Below, in pieces: positions 34,672-43,319 of a stretch of DNA of 64,000 nucleotides. Each line of letters begins with the position of its first letter. The first letter of the stretch is position 1. Made by a program: the position numbers and the translations under genes. The notes below the pieces were generated by a model, which was not told the origin of the DNA, searched no databases, and was given only the letters and a program-made list of their open reading frames with translations. Origin of the DNA: Kaistella solincola. Lineage in GTDB: Bacteria > Bacteroidota > Bacteroidia > Flavobacteriales > Weeksellaceae. The stretch spans positions 62,001-126,000 of the forward strand of contig NZ_JSYK01000002.1 of assembly GCF_000812875.1 (NCBI RefSeq). Reading direction: 5' to 3'.

Positions 34672-35367
34672 TTGAAACTTTTCCATTTTAAAAAATTCTC
34701 GGTTAAACAGTCCAAAAAAGTTTTCCGAGTGGGCACCGATGCGGTTTTGCTTGGCGCATTAACCAATGTTGACGGCGCGCAAAAAATCCTCGAAGTCGGC
34801 ACTGGAACGGGAATTATTTCACTCATGGTAGCGCAGCGAAACACTTCAGCGGAAGTTACAGCGCTGGATATTTCAGCAGAAGCAGCAGAACTCGCGGCGG
34901 AAAATTTTGAAAACAGTCCGTTTCATTCGCGGTTGAAAAGCATCAATGCTGATTTTAAAGATTTCAAAAATTCCGTGCTATTTGACCTGATTTTTTCAAA
35001 TCCGCCTTATTTCGAAAAAAACGGTTCGACAAAAGATATTGTAGCGCGACAGCAAACCGAACTTTCCTTCGAAGAACTTCTGACAAAATCTTCAAAAATA
35101 CTGAGCAAAAAGGGGCAAATTTCTGTAATTATCCCAACTGAATCTGAAGCCGTTTTTACCAAAATTGCAAACGAAAAGCTGCTTTATTTAAACCGAAAAA
35201 TTACGGTTTACGGCATCAAAAATTCAAAACCAAAACGCGTGGTGTTGGAATTTACATTTCAGGAAAAAATGACCGTAGAGCAGGAAATTTTTATTGAAAA
35301 ATCGCCGCGGATTTATTCGGAAGAATATTTAAAACTTACTGAAGAATTTCACCTTTTTAACCGGTAG
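34672..35367 (+). CDS. trmN6: tRNA1(Val) (adenine(37)-N6)-methyltransferase
   Basis: This SAM-dependent methyltransferase modifies A37 of tRNA-Val (TrmN6/YfiC). It has the family N-terminus KLFHFKKFSVKQ and VGTDAVLLGAL, the SAM loop EVGTGTGIISLMVAQR, and the catalytic NPPYF motif. The start is TTG at 34672, chosen because the family homology begins there and no upstream ATG is in frame. At 231 residues it is normal. A TAAAACGGC hairpin-like element lies just before it. Confidence 0.9.
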   Translation: MKLFHFKKFSVKQSKKVFRVGTDAVLLGALTNVDGAQKILEVGTGTGIISLMVAQRNTSAEVTALDISAEAAELAAENFENSPFHSRLKSINADFKDFKNSVLFDLIFSNPPYFEKNGSTKDIVARQQTELSFEELLTKSSKILSKKGQISVIIPTESEAVFTKIANEKLLYLNRKITVYGIKNSKPKRVVLEFTFQEKMTVEQEIFIEKSPRIYSEEYLKLTEEFHLFNR

Positions 35368-35369
35368 TT

Positions 35370-35948
35370 TTATTTCGGTTGGTTCAAGGTAATTACGATG
35401 TCTTTGCTGATGCTTTTCCGTGAGGTGTATTTCGCGTCACAAACCGAAGTTGTCAGCGTGTACGAACCTTTATCCACCATAATGAAGTTTTGGTTTCGTG
35501 CCGGGACATCAAGATTATAAAACTTTTTACCGTTGATTTTAACGATTAAATTGCATTTTGATTTATTTACGATTTGTACGTAAGCAGTTTTGCTGTTGGG
35601 ATCAGAGTTAAAAAGATGATTCAGCAAATCTGCGGTTCTTTTGTGTTTGTCGTTGGTGCCGTCTTTTGCGACATCTTTCCGGACAGCGGTTTTCAGCTTA
35701 TTTTTATTTACTGGCGTTACGGTAGGTTTTGCAACGCTGGCTTTTACGGCGACAGGTTTGTCATTATTGATAACGGCGAAGAGTTTTCTTTTAAATTCCG
35801 GTGTTCTTGGATGGTTGGGATTGTACTTAATGAAATTCGCGATAACCTGCGCATTGGTACTTTTTTCTACTTGCTGAACCGTATATTTGGACTGTGCAAA
35901 GGCAAAAACAGACAGTAAAAAAACAATTAAATAGAGTGTTTTTTTCAT
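35370..35948 (-). CDS. Secreted hypothetical protein (possibly DUF6759-like)
   Basis: This is a 192-residue exported protein with signal peptide MKKTLYLIVFLLSVFAFAQ. A basic, low-complexity middle (KAVSVAKPTVTPVNKNKLK region) links an N-terminal helical segment to a C-terminal beta domain. The latter has KSKCNLIVKINGKKFYNLDVP and an ending with CDAKYTSRKSISKDIVI. The two cysteines may form a disulfide. It resembles proteins I recall as DUF6759 in Chryseobacterium, but this is not certain. It lies directly between trmN6 (convergent, 2-base gap) and the tsf promoter. Confidence 0.6.
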   Translation of the reverse strand: MKKTLYLIVFLLSVFAFAQSKYTVQQVEKSTNAQVIANFIKYNPNHPRTPEFKRKLFAVINNDKPVAVKASVAKPTVTPVNKNKLKTAVRKDVAKDGTNDKHKRTADLLNHLFNSDPNSKTAYVQIVNKSKCNLIVKINGKKFYNLDVPARNQNFIMVDKGSYTLTTSVCDAKYTSRKSISKDIVITLNQPK

Positions 35949-36023
35949 TAAAGGTTTAATAATTAGAGATTTAAATTTTAGTAATAACGGAAAAATCCTC
36001 TTTTTAGTTTGTGCTAAATTTAT

Positions 36024-36031
36024 TATCTTTG
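36024..36031 (+). promoter_or_regulatory. -7 promoter box of tsf
   Basis: TATCTTTG lies 54 bases upstream of tsf; a TTTG at 36008-36011 is too close for an ideal -33. Confidence 0.55.
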
Positions 36032-36085
36032 CAACGCTCTAAAACCGAGCTAAAGTAATCAATTTTAAATCTAAAAAACAAGAAT

Positions 36086-36910
36086 ATGTATACACCAGTT
36101 GCTGCAGATGTAGCGAAATTGAGAAATATTACAGGCGCAGGAATGATGGACTGTAAAAAAGCGTTGGTAGAAGCGGAAGGAGATTTCGATCTTGCGATTG
36201 ATAACCTACGTAAAAAAGGTCAGAAAGTTGCCGCTAACAGAGCCGACAGAGATTCTCATGAAGGTGCTGTAATTGCAAAACTGAACGAAGATTTCACCAT
36301 GGGTGCAATTATCGCGTTGAACTGCGAAACTGATTTCGTTGCGAAAAACGACAGCTTCGTAGAATTGGCACACGAACTTGCTGAGCAGGCTGTGATGTAT
36401 GCAAACAAAGAAGAATTTTTAGCTTCTGATTTCCACGGAATGACTGTCGCTGAAAAATTAATCGAGCAAACAGGTGTTATCGGTGAAAAAATCGAGATCG
36501 GTTCTTTCGAAAGAATTGAAGGTCCTTATTTAGGAGCTTATATTCACGCTGGGAACAAAATTGCTGCAATCAGCTCACTTTCTTCAAAAGTTGATGGCGC
36601 TGCCGAAGTTGCAAAATCTGTTTCAATGCAGGTTGCTGCGATGAACCCAATCGCTTTGGATGAAACTAAAGTTTCTCAGGAAACCATCGACAAAGAATTG
36701 GAAATCGAAAGAGAATTGTTAACAAAAGAAGGAAAACCTGCAAACATCATCGATAATATTTTGAAAGGAAAAATGCAGAGATTCTACAAAGACAACACTT
36801 TGGTGCACCAGTCTTTCATTAAAGATTCTTCCATTTCAGTTGCTGATTATGTAAAATCTTTAGATAACGATTTGAAAGTTTTAGGTTTCGTAAGAGTAAG
36901 TCTTACCTAA
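36086..36910 (+). CDS. tsf: Translation elongation factor Ts
   Basis: EF-Ts exchanges GDP for GTP on EF-Tu. The N-terminal UBA-like domain has LRNITGAGMMDCKKALVEA, and the core has CETDFVAKND, the EF-Ts signature. At 274 residues it is normal. rpsB, its usual operon partner, is not upstream; a secreted-protein gene on the opposite strand is there instead. It has its own promoter box and a hairpin terminator. Confidence 0.98.
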   Translation: MYTPVAADVAKLRNITGAGMMDCKKALVEAEGDFDLAIDNLRKKGQKVAANRADRDSHEGAVIAKLNEDFTMGAIIALNCETDFVAKNDSFVELAHELAEQAVMYANKEEFLASDFHGMTVAEKLIEQTGVIGEKIEIGSFERIEGPYLGAYIHAGNKIAAISSLSSKVDGAAEVAKSVSMQVAAMNPIALDETKVSQETIDKELEIERELLTKEGKPANIIDNILKGKMQRFYKDNTLVHQSFIKDSSISVADYVKSLDNDLKVLGFVRVSLT

Positions 36911-36930
36911 TTTTTCAAAAAAAATAATTA

Positions 36931-36966
36931 AAATCTCTTTCTATTTTTAGGAAGAGATTTTTTTTT
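36931..36966 (+). terminator. Terminator of tsf
   Basis: AAATCTCTT...AAGAGATTT is followed by a T-run. Confidence 0.85.
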
Positions 36967-37010
36967 CGGCTAAATAGAAGTAATTTTATATTTCTAATTT
37001 AACTATATAA

Positions 37011-40000
37011 TTGAAAAATCTACTTTCTTTCTTTTTTGCATTAATTTTTGCAGGTGCTTCTGCACAAATGGACACCGAACACTGGTTTGCACCTATGGCA
37101 GCAAGCCAGAGTTCAAACGGTTCTTTTCAGCCAGAAAGTTACCTTTATCTTTCCACCAATGAGACCACGTCTTTTCCTGTAGAAATTTACAGCGGTAATG
37201 TACTTTATACCACCGTACAGGTTTCTAAGGGAAACCCGCAAGTGATCGATATTCCGTTCAATTTTATGATGACAATTTCAACTTCGGAAATGTTTAGAGC
37301 AGTTCCGATGGGTCTTCATGTAAAAGGAACAAAGAAATTTTTTGCTAATTACAGATTTTCTGTACCTAATCACGCAGAAATTATCACTTCCAAAGGTTTA
37401 GCAGGAGTTGGAAAAAACTTTTTCGCCGTTATGGCACCTCTTACTGCCGCTAGAGAATACTTCAATGCGACCATAGGAGTTATTGCCACTGAGGACAATA
37501 CGCAGGTAAAACTATCCGGCTATAATCCCGCGGTAGTTTTTGCGGATGGAAGTAGCAGTGCCACGAAAACATTTACCTTAAATAAAGGCGAGTCTTATAT
37601 AATTAATGCGATCAACAATTTGGAGCTGGCAAACAGCGATGGTTTAGTTGGAGCAAAAATCGAAGCTAATCAACCTATCGCTGTGACTAATGGAAACTTT
37701 AATGGCATTTATACGAATGAAAATTTTAGTAATAATGACATCCTGATGGACCAATCTGTTCCGGTAGAACGACTTGGAAAAGAGTTTATTCTGGTCAAAG
37801 GAAACGGCCCATATAACAATAATATGGAATCCGCGCTTATCGTAGCATCCGAAGATGATACACATATTTTCATCAACGGCGCAGATTCCGGAGTTGTTTT
37901 AAATGAAGGAGATTATCACGTTTTTAAAGCTAATAATTACGTTGATCAGTCACGTAATCACTATAACATGAGCGTTTCTACGACTAAAAATGTTTATGTG
38001 TACCAGTTATTGGCTGGCGTCGGTTTTGGAAGCGTATATGCTACGGGCGGATTCAATTTTATACCGGCACTCAGCTGCTTTTTACCCAATAAAATTGATG
38101 AAATCTCTGCAATTAATCAAATTGGACAGGATCTCTATAACGCTAAATTAAATATTATCTCCGAAAAGGGAGCCATAGTTCAGGTAAATGGAACTGTACT
38201 TAACAGCCTGCAAGGTCCCTTTCCCGTGATCGGAAATCCAAACTGGGAAACCTACACCGTGCTAAATGTAAATGGTAATATCACGGTAAACTCTACAAAA
38301 TCTGTTACCGCCGGTATTGCCTCGGGAAATGGCGCGGTGGGCTACGGCGGTTATTTCGCGGGGTTCAGTTCAGTGCCGGTGATTTCCAAAACAGGTGATT
38401 GCTATGCGGGAGTTTTATTACAGGTTGATGATTCCTATGACCAGTACCAGTGGTATTTAAATGGAATAGCGCTTCCGGGTGAAACTAAATTTATCATCAA
38501 TCCCGACCTTTACGGAAGCGGAAGTTACACCAACAACATTTCGAAAACGAATTGTGAAACCAAGTTAACTGCGCCTTACCAATTTACAAAATGTCCGCCC
38601 ATATCCACGACAACATTCGATATCGGTTTCTGCCAAACGGTTACGGTCATTCCGGCATTCACAAGTTCCAGCCAAAAAATAAACCCGCTTAAAACTAAAA
38701 TTATTGTAAGACCTCAGTATGGAAGTGTCATTATTGATGTGGCAACCGGCATTATTACCTACACTCCTAATTCCACATTAACCACCAATGTTTCCGACGT
38801 TTTTGTTTATTATATTGAAGGAAACGGGACCCCGGAAGACAGCGAGTATTTTAAAGTGCTTGTCAATGTAAAAACCCCACAAACTACCGATGCTACCCTT
38901 CTGGTCTGCCCAAATCTGGACGGCACCGGAACCTATAATTTAAGTCTGGCCACCGTCTCCACCGATGCAACGGATACTGTTTTGTACTATTCGGATCAGC
39001 TGCTAACTAACCGCATTTCAAATTTCACCAACTATAAAACCCCACCCGGAACCGTATACGCGGCGGTAACTTCAACCTACAATTGCACTAAAACCGTAAA
39101 AATATTCTTAGAACTTACCAAGTTACCAATATTGAACGGAAATAATTACAGTTTTCCTTTCTGTGATGATAATTTTGCAGGAAGCATTCCAATTAAATTT
39201 TCGACTATTGCCCCGCAAATTATTTCAAATTACACCAATTCGTTTGTTGTCCGATATTACCTGAGCCCGGCAAGCCAGCAGAATGGTACAAACGATTTTT
39301 TACCCGACGACTGGTCTTATTCTGCCAATACTACGGTTTATGTGAGAGCATTTGACACCTCAGGCTGCACAGTTGTTTTAGGTCAAATTAATTTTATTGT
39401 TGGTGCAAAAACACCGCTTAAAAATTCCTCGGTAGTAAAGTCTGTCTGCGATGACAAAATTGTCGGAAAGGTAGATGTTGATTTAAATAATTATCTCTCA
39501 GAATTCACAGCTAATGCGTCTACTACTTTCTACATTAATGAAACCGATGCGAAAAATAAACAAAATCCAGTTTCAGCCAATCAAAATCTTACTGCTTCTA
39601 AAACATTTTACATTAGATTTGAAAGCAATAACGCATGTACAAATATCGGTACTTTAACCTTAAATATTTCTACTCCCAAGAAATCTACAACTTTAAAAAA
39701 CGAAAAAATATGCCCTGGAAGCAGCGTAAATTTAGACGCTGGCTCCGGTTTCGATTCGTACAAATGGAGCACGGGCGAAACTACATCTAAAATTAATGCC
39801 CGAGTTGGAACGTACTACGTAGATTTAGGTTTTAACGGTTGTGTCTATAGGCAAACTGTAGAAGTTACAGCAGCTGAACTTCCGCAGATAAAACTAATCG
39901 AAGTTACCGGAAACACCGCCACGGTTTCAGTTACCGGTGGAACGCCACCTTACCAGTATTCTTTTGACAATATTAATTTCCAACCCTCAAATATTTTAAC

Positions 40001-40358
40001 AAATATTCCCCGCGGAAAGCAAACGGTTTACGTGAAAGACGCGCAAAATTGCCAGGTAATTACCAAAGAATTTTTAATACTGAATTTAATAAACGTCATT
40101 ACACCAAATGATGACGGAAAAAACGATGTGCTGGATTATTCCGACTTAAGCATCAAAAAAGATGTTCAGATTGAAATTTATGACCGCCAGGGAAATTTGG
40201 TATTTTTGGCCAATAAAGCACCGTATTTTTGGGATGGCAAATTAAACGGCCGGCTTTTACCCACCGGAAATTACTGGTATATTTTAAAATGGATTGAGCC
40301 CGACACCGATTTGCCAGTGCTTCACAAAGGCTGGATTCTGCTTAAAAACAGAAATTAA
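37011..40358 (+). CDS. T9SS type B sorting protein with IgGFc-binding-like domain
   Basis: This is a large secreted protein of 1115 residues. The signal peptide is MKNLLSFFFALIFAGASAQ, starting at a TTG (37011), as no in-frame ATG precedes it. The first roughly 450 residues resemble the IgGFc-binding N-terminal domain: GVIATEDNTQVKLSG, then IEANQPIAVTNGNFNG and GKEFILVKGNG. Ig-like and cysteine-containing repeats follow. The last roughly 85 residues are the gliding-motility-associated C-terminal domain used by type B cargo: NVITPNDDGKNDVLDY, then EIYDRQGNLVF, and FWDGKLNGRLLPTGNYWYIL. It is expected to be exported to the cell surface by T9SS. No porin-like PorP partner is nearby, though these are commonly linked. 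Confidence 0.87.
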   Translation: MKNLLSFFFALIFAGASAQMDTEHWFAPMAASQSSNGSFQPESYLYLSTNETTSFPVEIYSGNVLYTTVQVSKGNPQVIDIPFNFMMTISTSEMFRAVPMGLHVKGTKKFFANYRFSVPNHAEIITSKGLAGVGKNFFAVMAPLTAAREYFNATIGVIATEDNTQVKLSGYNPAVVFADGSSSATKTFTLNKGESYIINAINNLELANSDGLVGAKIEANQPIAVTNGNFNGIYTNENFSNNDILMDQSVPVERLGKEFILVKGNGPYNNNMESALIVASEDDTHIFINGADSGVVLNEGDYHVFKANNYVDQSRNHYNMSVSTTKNVYVYQLLAGVGFGSVYATGGFNFIPALSCFLPNKIDEISAINQIGQDLYNAKLNIISEKGAIVQVNGTVLNSLQGPFPVIGNPNWETYTVLNVNGNITVNSTKSVTAGIASGNGAVGYGGYFAGFSSVPVISKTGDCYAGVLLQVDDSYDQYQWYLNGIALPGETKFIINPDLYGSGSYTNNISKTNCETKLTAPYQFTKCPPISTTTFDIGFCQTVTVIPAFTSSSQKINPLKTKIIVRPQYGSVIIDVATGIITYTPNSTLTTNVSDVFVYYIEGNGTPEDSEYFKVLVNVKTPQTTDATLLVCPNLDGTGTYNLSLATVSTDATDTVLYYSDQLLTNRISNFTNYKTPPGTVYAAVTSTYNCTKTVKIFLELTKLPILNGNNYSFPFCDDNFAGSIPIKFSTIAPQIISNYTNSFVVRYYLSPASQQNGTNDFLPDDWSYSANTTVYVRAFDTSGCTVVLGQINFIVGAKTPLKNSSVVKSVCDDKIVGKVDVDLNNYLSEFTANASTTFYINETDAKNKQNPVSANQNLTASKTFYIRFESNNACTNIGTLTLNISTPKKSTTLKNEKICPGSSVNLDAGSGFDSYKWSTGETTSKINARVGTYYVDLGFNGCVYRQTVEVTAAELPQIKLIEVTGNTATVSVTGGTPPYQYSFDNINFQPSNILTNIPRGKQTVYVKDAQNCQVITKEFLILNLINVITPNDDGKNDVLDYSDLSIKKDVQIEIYDRQGNLVFLANKAPYFWDGKLNGRLLPTGNYWYILKWIEPDTDLPVLHKGWILLKNRN

Positions 40359-40359
40359 T

Positions 40360-41307
40360 TCACGCTTCGGAAATTTGCTTAAAATCCTGAAAACCATTAA
40401 GAAAATCCTTAACGCTCATACGTTTTTTACCTTCAAGCTGAACTTCTTCGGGGAAATAAATTCCGTCTTCGGTAAAAAACTGCAGGTGATTTTTATCGAT
40501 TTCTAAAGCTCCAGGTTTCTGATCGTGAGAATTTTCTTCGAAATGACCTTTAAATATTTTCAGCACTTTTTCATCATCACCGATTTTTATTGAAGTAAAA
40601 GCCGCGGGATACGGCGACATTCCGCGGATAAAATTGTAAACCGTTTCAGAACTTTTTTGCCAGTTAATCCGGGTATTTTCTTTAAAAATTTTAAAGGCAT
40701 TTTTTGGATTTTCTACGTGTGGCTGCGGTTTCTCCTGAATGGAATTTTCCGCCAAACCATCCAATGTTTTTACCACGAGTTTTGCGCCCATTTCCATCAA
40801 ACGGTCGTGCAGTTCGCCCGCATTTTCTTCAGGAAGAATATCGATTTCTTCCTGCAGAAGAATATTTCCTTCATCAATTTTTTCATTGATAAAAAAGGTT
40901 GTTGCGCCGGTTTTTTTCTCGCCGTTGATTACCGCGTAATTTATGGGTGCCGCACCGCGATAATCTGGCAGCAACGAAGCGTGCAGGTTAAAAGTGCCGA
41001 GTTGTGGCATTTCAAATAAAATTTTCGGCATCATCCGAAAAGCTACAACCACAAAAACATCGGCTTTTAATTTTTCTATCTCCGCTAAAAATTCTGGATC
41101 CTTCAACTTTTCTGGCTGCAAAACGGACAAATTTTTCGAAATTGCATATTCCTTCACTGCTGACTGATGGATTTTCTGGCCGCGGCCGCTCGCTTTATCG
41201 GCGACGGTCACTACGCCTACCACTTCGTGATGAGAATCGTGAATCGCCTGCAGCGAAGTTTTAGCAAATTCTGGTGTGCCGAAAAATATAACTTTTAGAG
41301 ATTTCAT
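40360..41307 (-). CDS. fmt: Methionyl-tRNA formyltransferase
   Basis: Fmt formylates initiator Met-tRNA using 10-formyl-THF. It has the N-terminal KVIFFGTPEFA and the formyltransferase signature NLHASLLPDYRGAAPINYA with the catalytic Asn/His region. The C-terminal domain follows. At 315 residues it is normal. It is convergent with the T9SS type B gene (1-base gap). It starts 20 bases after recQ, so the two may share a transcript. def is not nearby. Confidence 0.97.
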   Translation of the reverse strand: MKSLKVIFFGTPEFAKTSLQAIHDSHHEVVGVVTVADKASGRGQKIHQSAVKEYAISKNLSVLQPEKLKDPEFLAEIEKLKADVFVVVAFRMMPKILFEMPQLGTFNLHASLLPDYRGAAPINYAVINGEKKTGATTFFINEKIDEGNILLQEEIDILPEENAGELHDRLMEMGAKLVVKTLDGLAENSIQEKPQPHVENPKNAFKIFKENTRINWQKSSETVYNFIRGMSPYPAAFTSIKIGDDEKVLKIFKGHFEENSHDQKPGALEIDKNHLQFFTEDGIYFPEEVQLEGKKRMSVKDFLNGFQDFKQISEA

Positions 41308-41327
41308 TTGTTTAATTTAAAATGCAT

Positions 41328-43262
41328 TTAATCATGGTTAAAGGCGTAAGTCCGGAAATTCAGCATTTTTATTTTTCCTGAATCCAGGAGATGAATAAGG
41401 TTTTCCAGGATATTTTCTTTGCTAAAGTACTTTAGTTTTATCGAAATTTCTTCCACATTTGCCGGAGAAATTTTTAAAATATTTAAAATATCAGCAGAAA
41501 TGTCGCGCCCAAAAATGCTTTCTTTCTGTTGCTGACAAACCGAGCACTTTCCACAGTTTTTTGCATTTTTTTCACCGAAGTAGGATAAAATCATTTTCAT
41601 TTTGCAGAAGTCCGTATCCTGCACAAAAAATTTCATTTCTTCCCATTTCTGGATTTTATTTTTCTGTATCTGTGCAAATAACTGCCAATATTTCCCTTCG
41701 ATTGCACGCTGGTCGCGGTGCTGAAGAAATTTCACACTGGACAGCGCTCCGTCGATATAGCTTAAATGCCCGCTTTTTTGAAGTTCCAATAAACGTTCTT
41801 TCACCAAATGAGGCTCAGAACCAATTTTTGTACTGAACGTTTTTTCGCTGAAAAGCACTTTGTGTGTTGCTATTCCGGTGAGATTTCTGAGCAAAAGTTC
41901 AATAAAATAAGCGTCTTTCTTCGGTAATAATTCTATTTGTTCCGGACTTATTTTCAATTCCAGCGAGGACAAAGAATTTTGGGAATTATAATAAATAATC
42001 TCCTGATGGTGAAGAAAGTTCAGCACATTCCGGATTTTGGCTAAAGAACTTTTGGTAAAATTCTGAACTTTCTGGATATGAAGCTGAAAAATATTTTCAG
42101 GAAGATCATTTTCCGCGATTTGAAACCTGGAATATAAATAGGTGACAATTTTTTGAAATTCTAGTTTAGACGGAATTTGATTGATCAGAATTTGGTCAAA
42201 ATTTTTGAGTTCCTGCTCATTCCACAGAAGAAAAACATAAGATTCTGTGCCGTCTCGCCCGGCTCTTCCGATTTCCTGGTAATAATTTTCAATCGACGCA
42301 GGCGGTGAAAAATGCAGCACAAAGCGCACATTTTCCTTATCGATTCCCATACCGAAAGCGTTGGTTGAAATTAGGACGTGGTTTTGGCTTTTCACCCAAT
42401 TGTTCTGCTTCGCGTTTTTTTCTTTTATAGGAATTCCGGCATGGAAAAAATCAACATTTTTTATTTGGTTTCGGTGCAGGAAATGCGTCAGTTCTTCGGC
42501 TTCTTTGCGTGTCCGCACGTAAATTATTCCGGAGGAACTGTTATATTTTAAAAGATTTAAAACCCGTTCATATTTATCCGAAATTTTATCTGAAATAATT
42601 TTCAGGTTACTTCTGCGAAAACTTTTCTGAAAAACCAAAGCATTTTTCAGGTCCAGTTTCACCTGAATTTCCTGCATCACCTTTGGCGTCGCGGTAGCGG
42701 TTAAAGCTAAACACGGAATTTTGCCTATAAAAGGCCGGAATTTTTTAATATTCTGATAGCTCGGCCGGAAGTCCTGTCCCCATTCGGAAATACAGTGCGC
42801 TTCATCCACCGCAAGAAATGAAATCTGAATTTCTTCCAAATTTTTCAAAAAAATCTGGTTTGTAAGCCGTTCCGGCGAAACGTATAAAAGTTTGGTAAGA
42901 CCATCTTTGCAACGGTTAAAAATGACTTCAGCATCAAAATCATCAAGTTCTGAAGACAGATATTCTGCTTCAATTCCCAAATTTTTCATCTGAAAAACCT
43001 GGTCTTTCATCAGTGCTAAAAGCGGCGAAACCACCAAACATGTGCCTTCTAAAATCAGGGCCGGCAGCTGGTAACAAAGCGATTTTCCACCGCCGGTAGG
43101 TAAAAGCGCTAATGCGTCCTGACCGGAAATTACAGCGTTAATAATTTCTTCCTGAGCATCGCGAAAATTCTCGAAACCAAAAAAATGTTTTAAGGTTTGA
43201 TGTTTTAGCTGCTCAAAATTTTGGGAAGAAATCACCCGTAAATTTACTGAAACAAACTTCAT
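41328..43262 (-). CDS. recQ: ATP-dependent DNA helicase RecQ
   Basis: This is a 644-residue RecQ-family helicase for DNA repair and fork processing. Walker A is LPTGGGKSLCYQLPA (about residue 52). The DExH box is AVDEAHCISEWGQDFRP, and the aromatic-rich loop is DFRPSYQNI. Motif VI is QEIGRAGRDG. The C-terminal RQC zinc site has CKMKMILSYF, CGKCSVC. It lacks an obvious HRDC domain; many short RecQ paralogues in flavobacteria do, and a second longer RecQ is usual. It overlaps no gene and lies between fmt and the OmpA gene. Confidence 0.95.
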   Translation of the reverse strand: MKFVSVNLRVISSQNFEQLKHQTLKHFFGFENFRDAQEEIINAVISGQDALALLPTGGGKSLCYQLPALILEGTCLVVSPLLALMKDQVFQMKNLGIEAEYLSSELDDFDAEVIFNRCKDGLTKLLYVSPERLTNQIFLKNLEEIQISFLAVDEAHCISEWGQDFRPSYQNIKKFRPFIGKIPCLALTATATPKVMQEIQVKLDLKNALVFQKSFRRSNLKIISDKISDKYERVLNLLKYNSSSGIIYVRTRKEAEELTHFLHRNQIKNVDFFHAGIPIKEKNAKQNNWVKSQNHVLISTNAFGMGIDKENVRFVLHFSPPASIENYYQEIGRAGRDGTESYVFLLWNEQELKNFDQILINQIPSKLEFQKIVTYLYSRFQIAENDLPENIFQLHIQKVQNFTKSSLAKIRNVLNFLHHQEIIYYNSQNSLSSLELKISPEQIELLPKKDAYFIELLLRNLTGIATHKVLFSEKTFSTKIGSEPHLVKERLLELQKSGHLSYIDGALSSVKFLQHRDQRAIEGKYWQLFAQIQKNKIQKWEEMKFFVQDTDFCKMKMILSYFGEKNAKNCGKCSVCQQQKESIFGRDISADILNILKISPANVEEISIKLKYFSKENILENLIHLLDSGKIKMLNFRTYAFNHD

Positions 43263-43274
43263 AAAACAAAAAAA

Positions 43275-43300
43275 GCCACGATATACGTGGCTTCTTTTAT
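43275..43300 (-). terminator. Terminator after the OmpA gene
   Basis: GCCACG ATATA CGTGGC is flanked by A and T runs; the T-run on the minus strand follows the OmpA gene. Confidence 0.85.
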
Positions 43301-43319
43301 AGTCTGAAAAACTTTGAAA

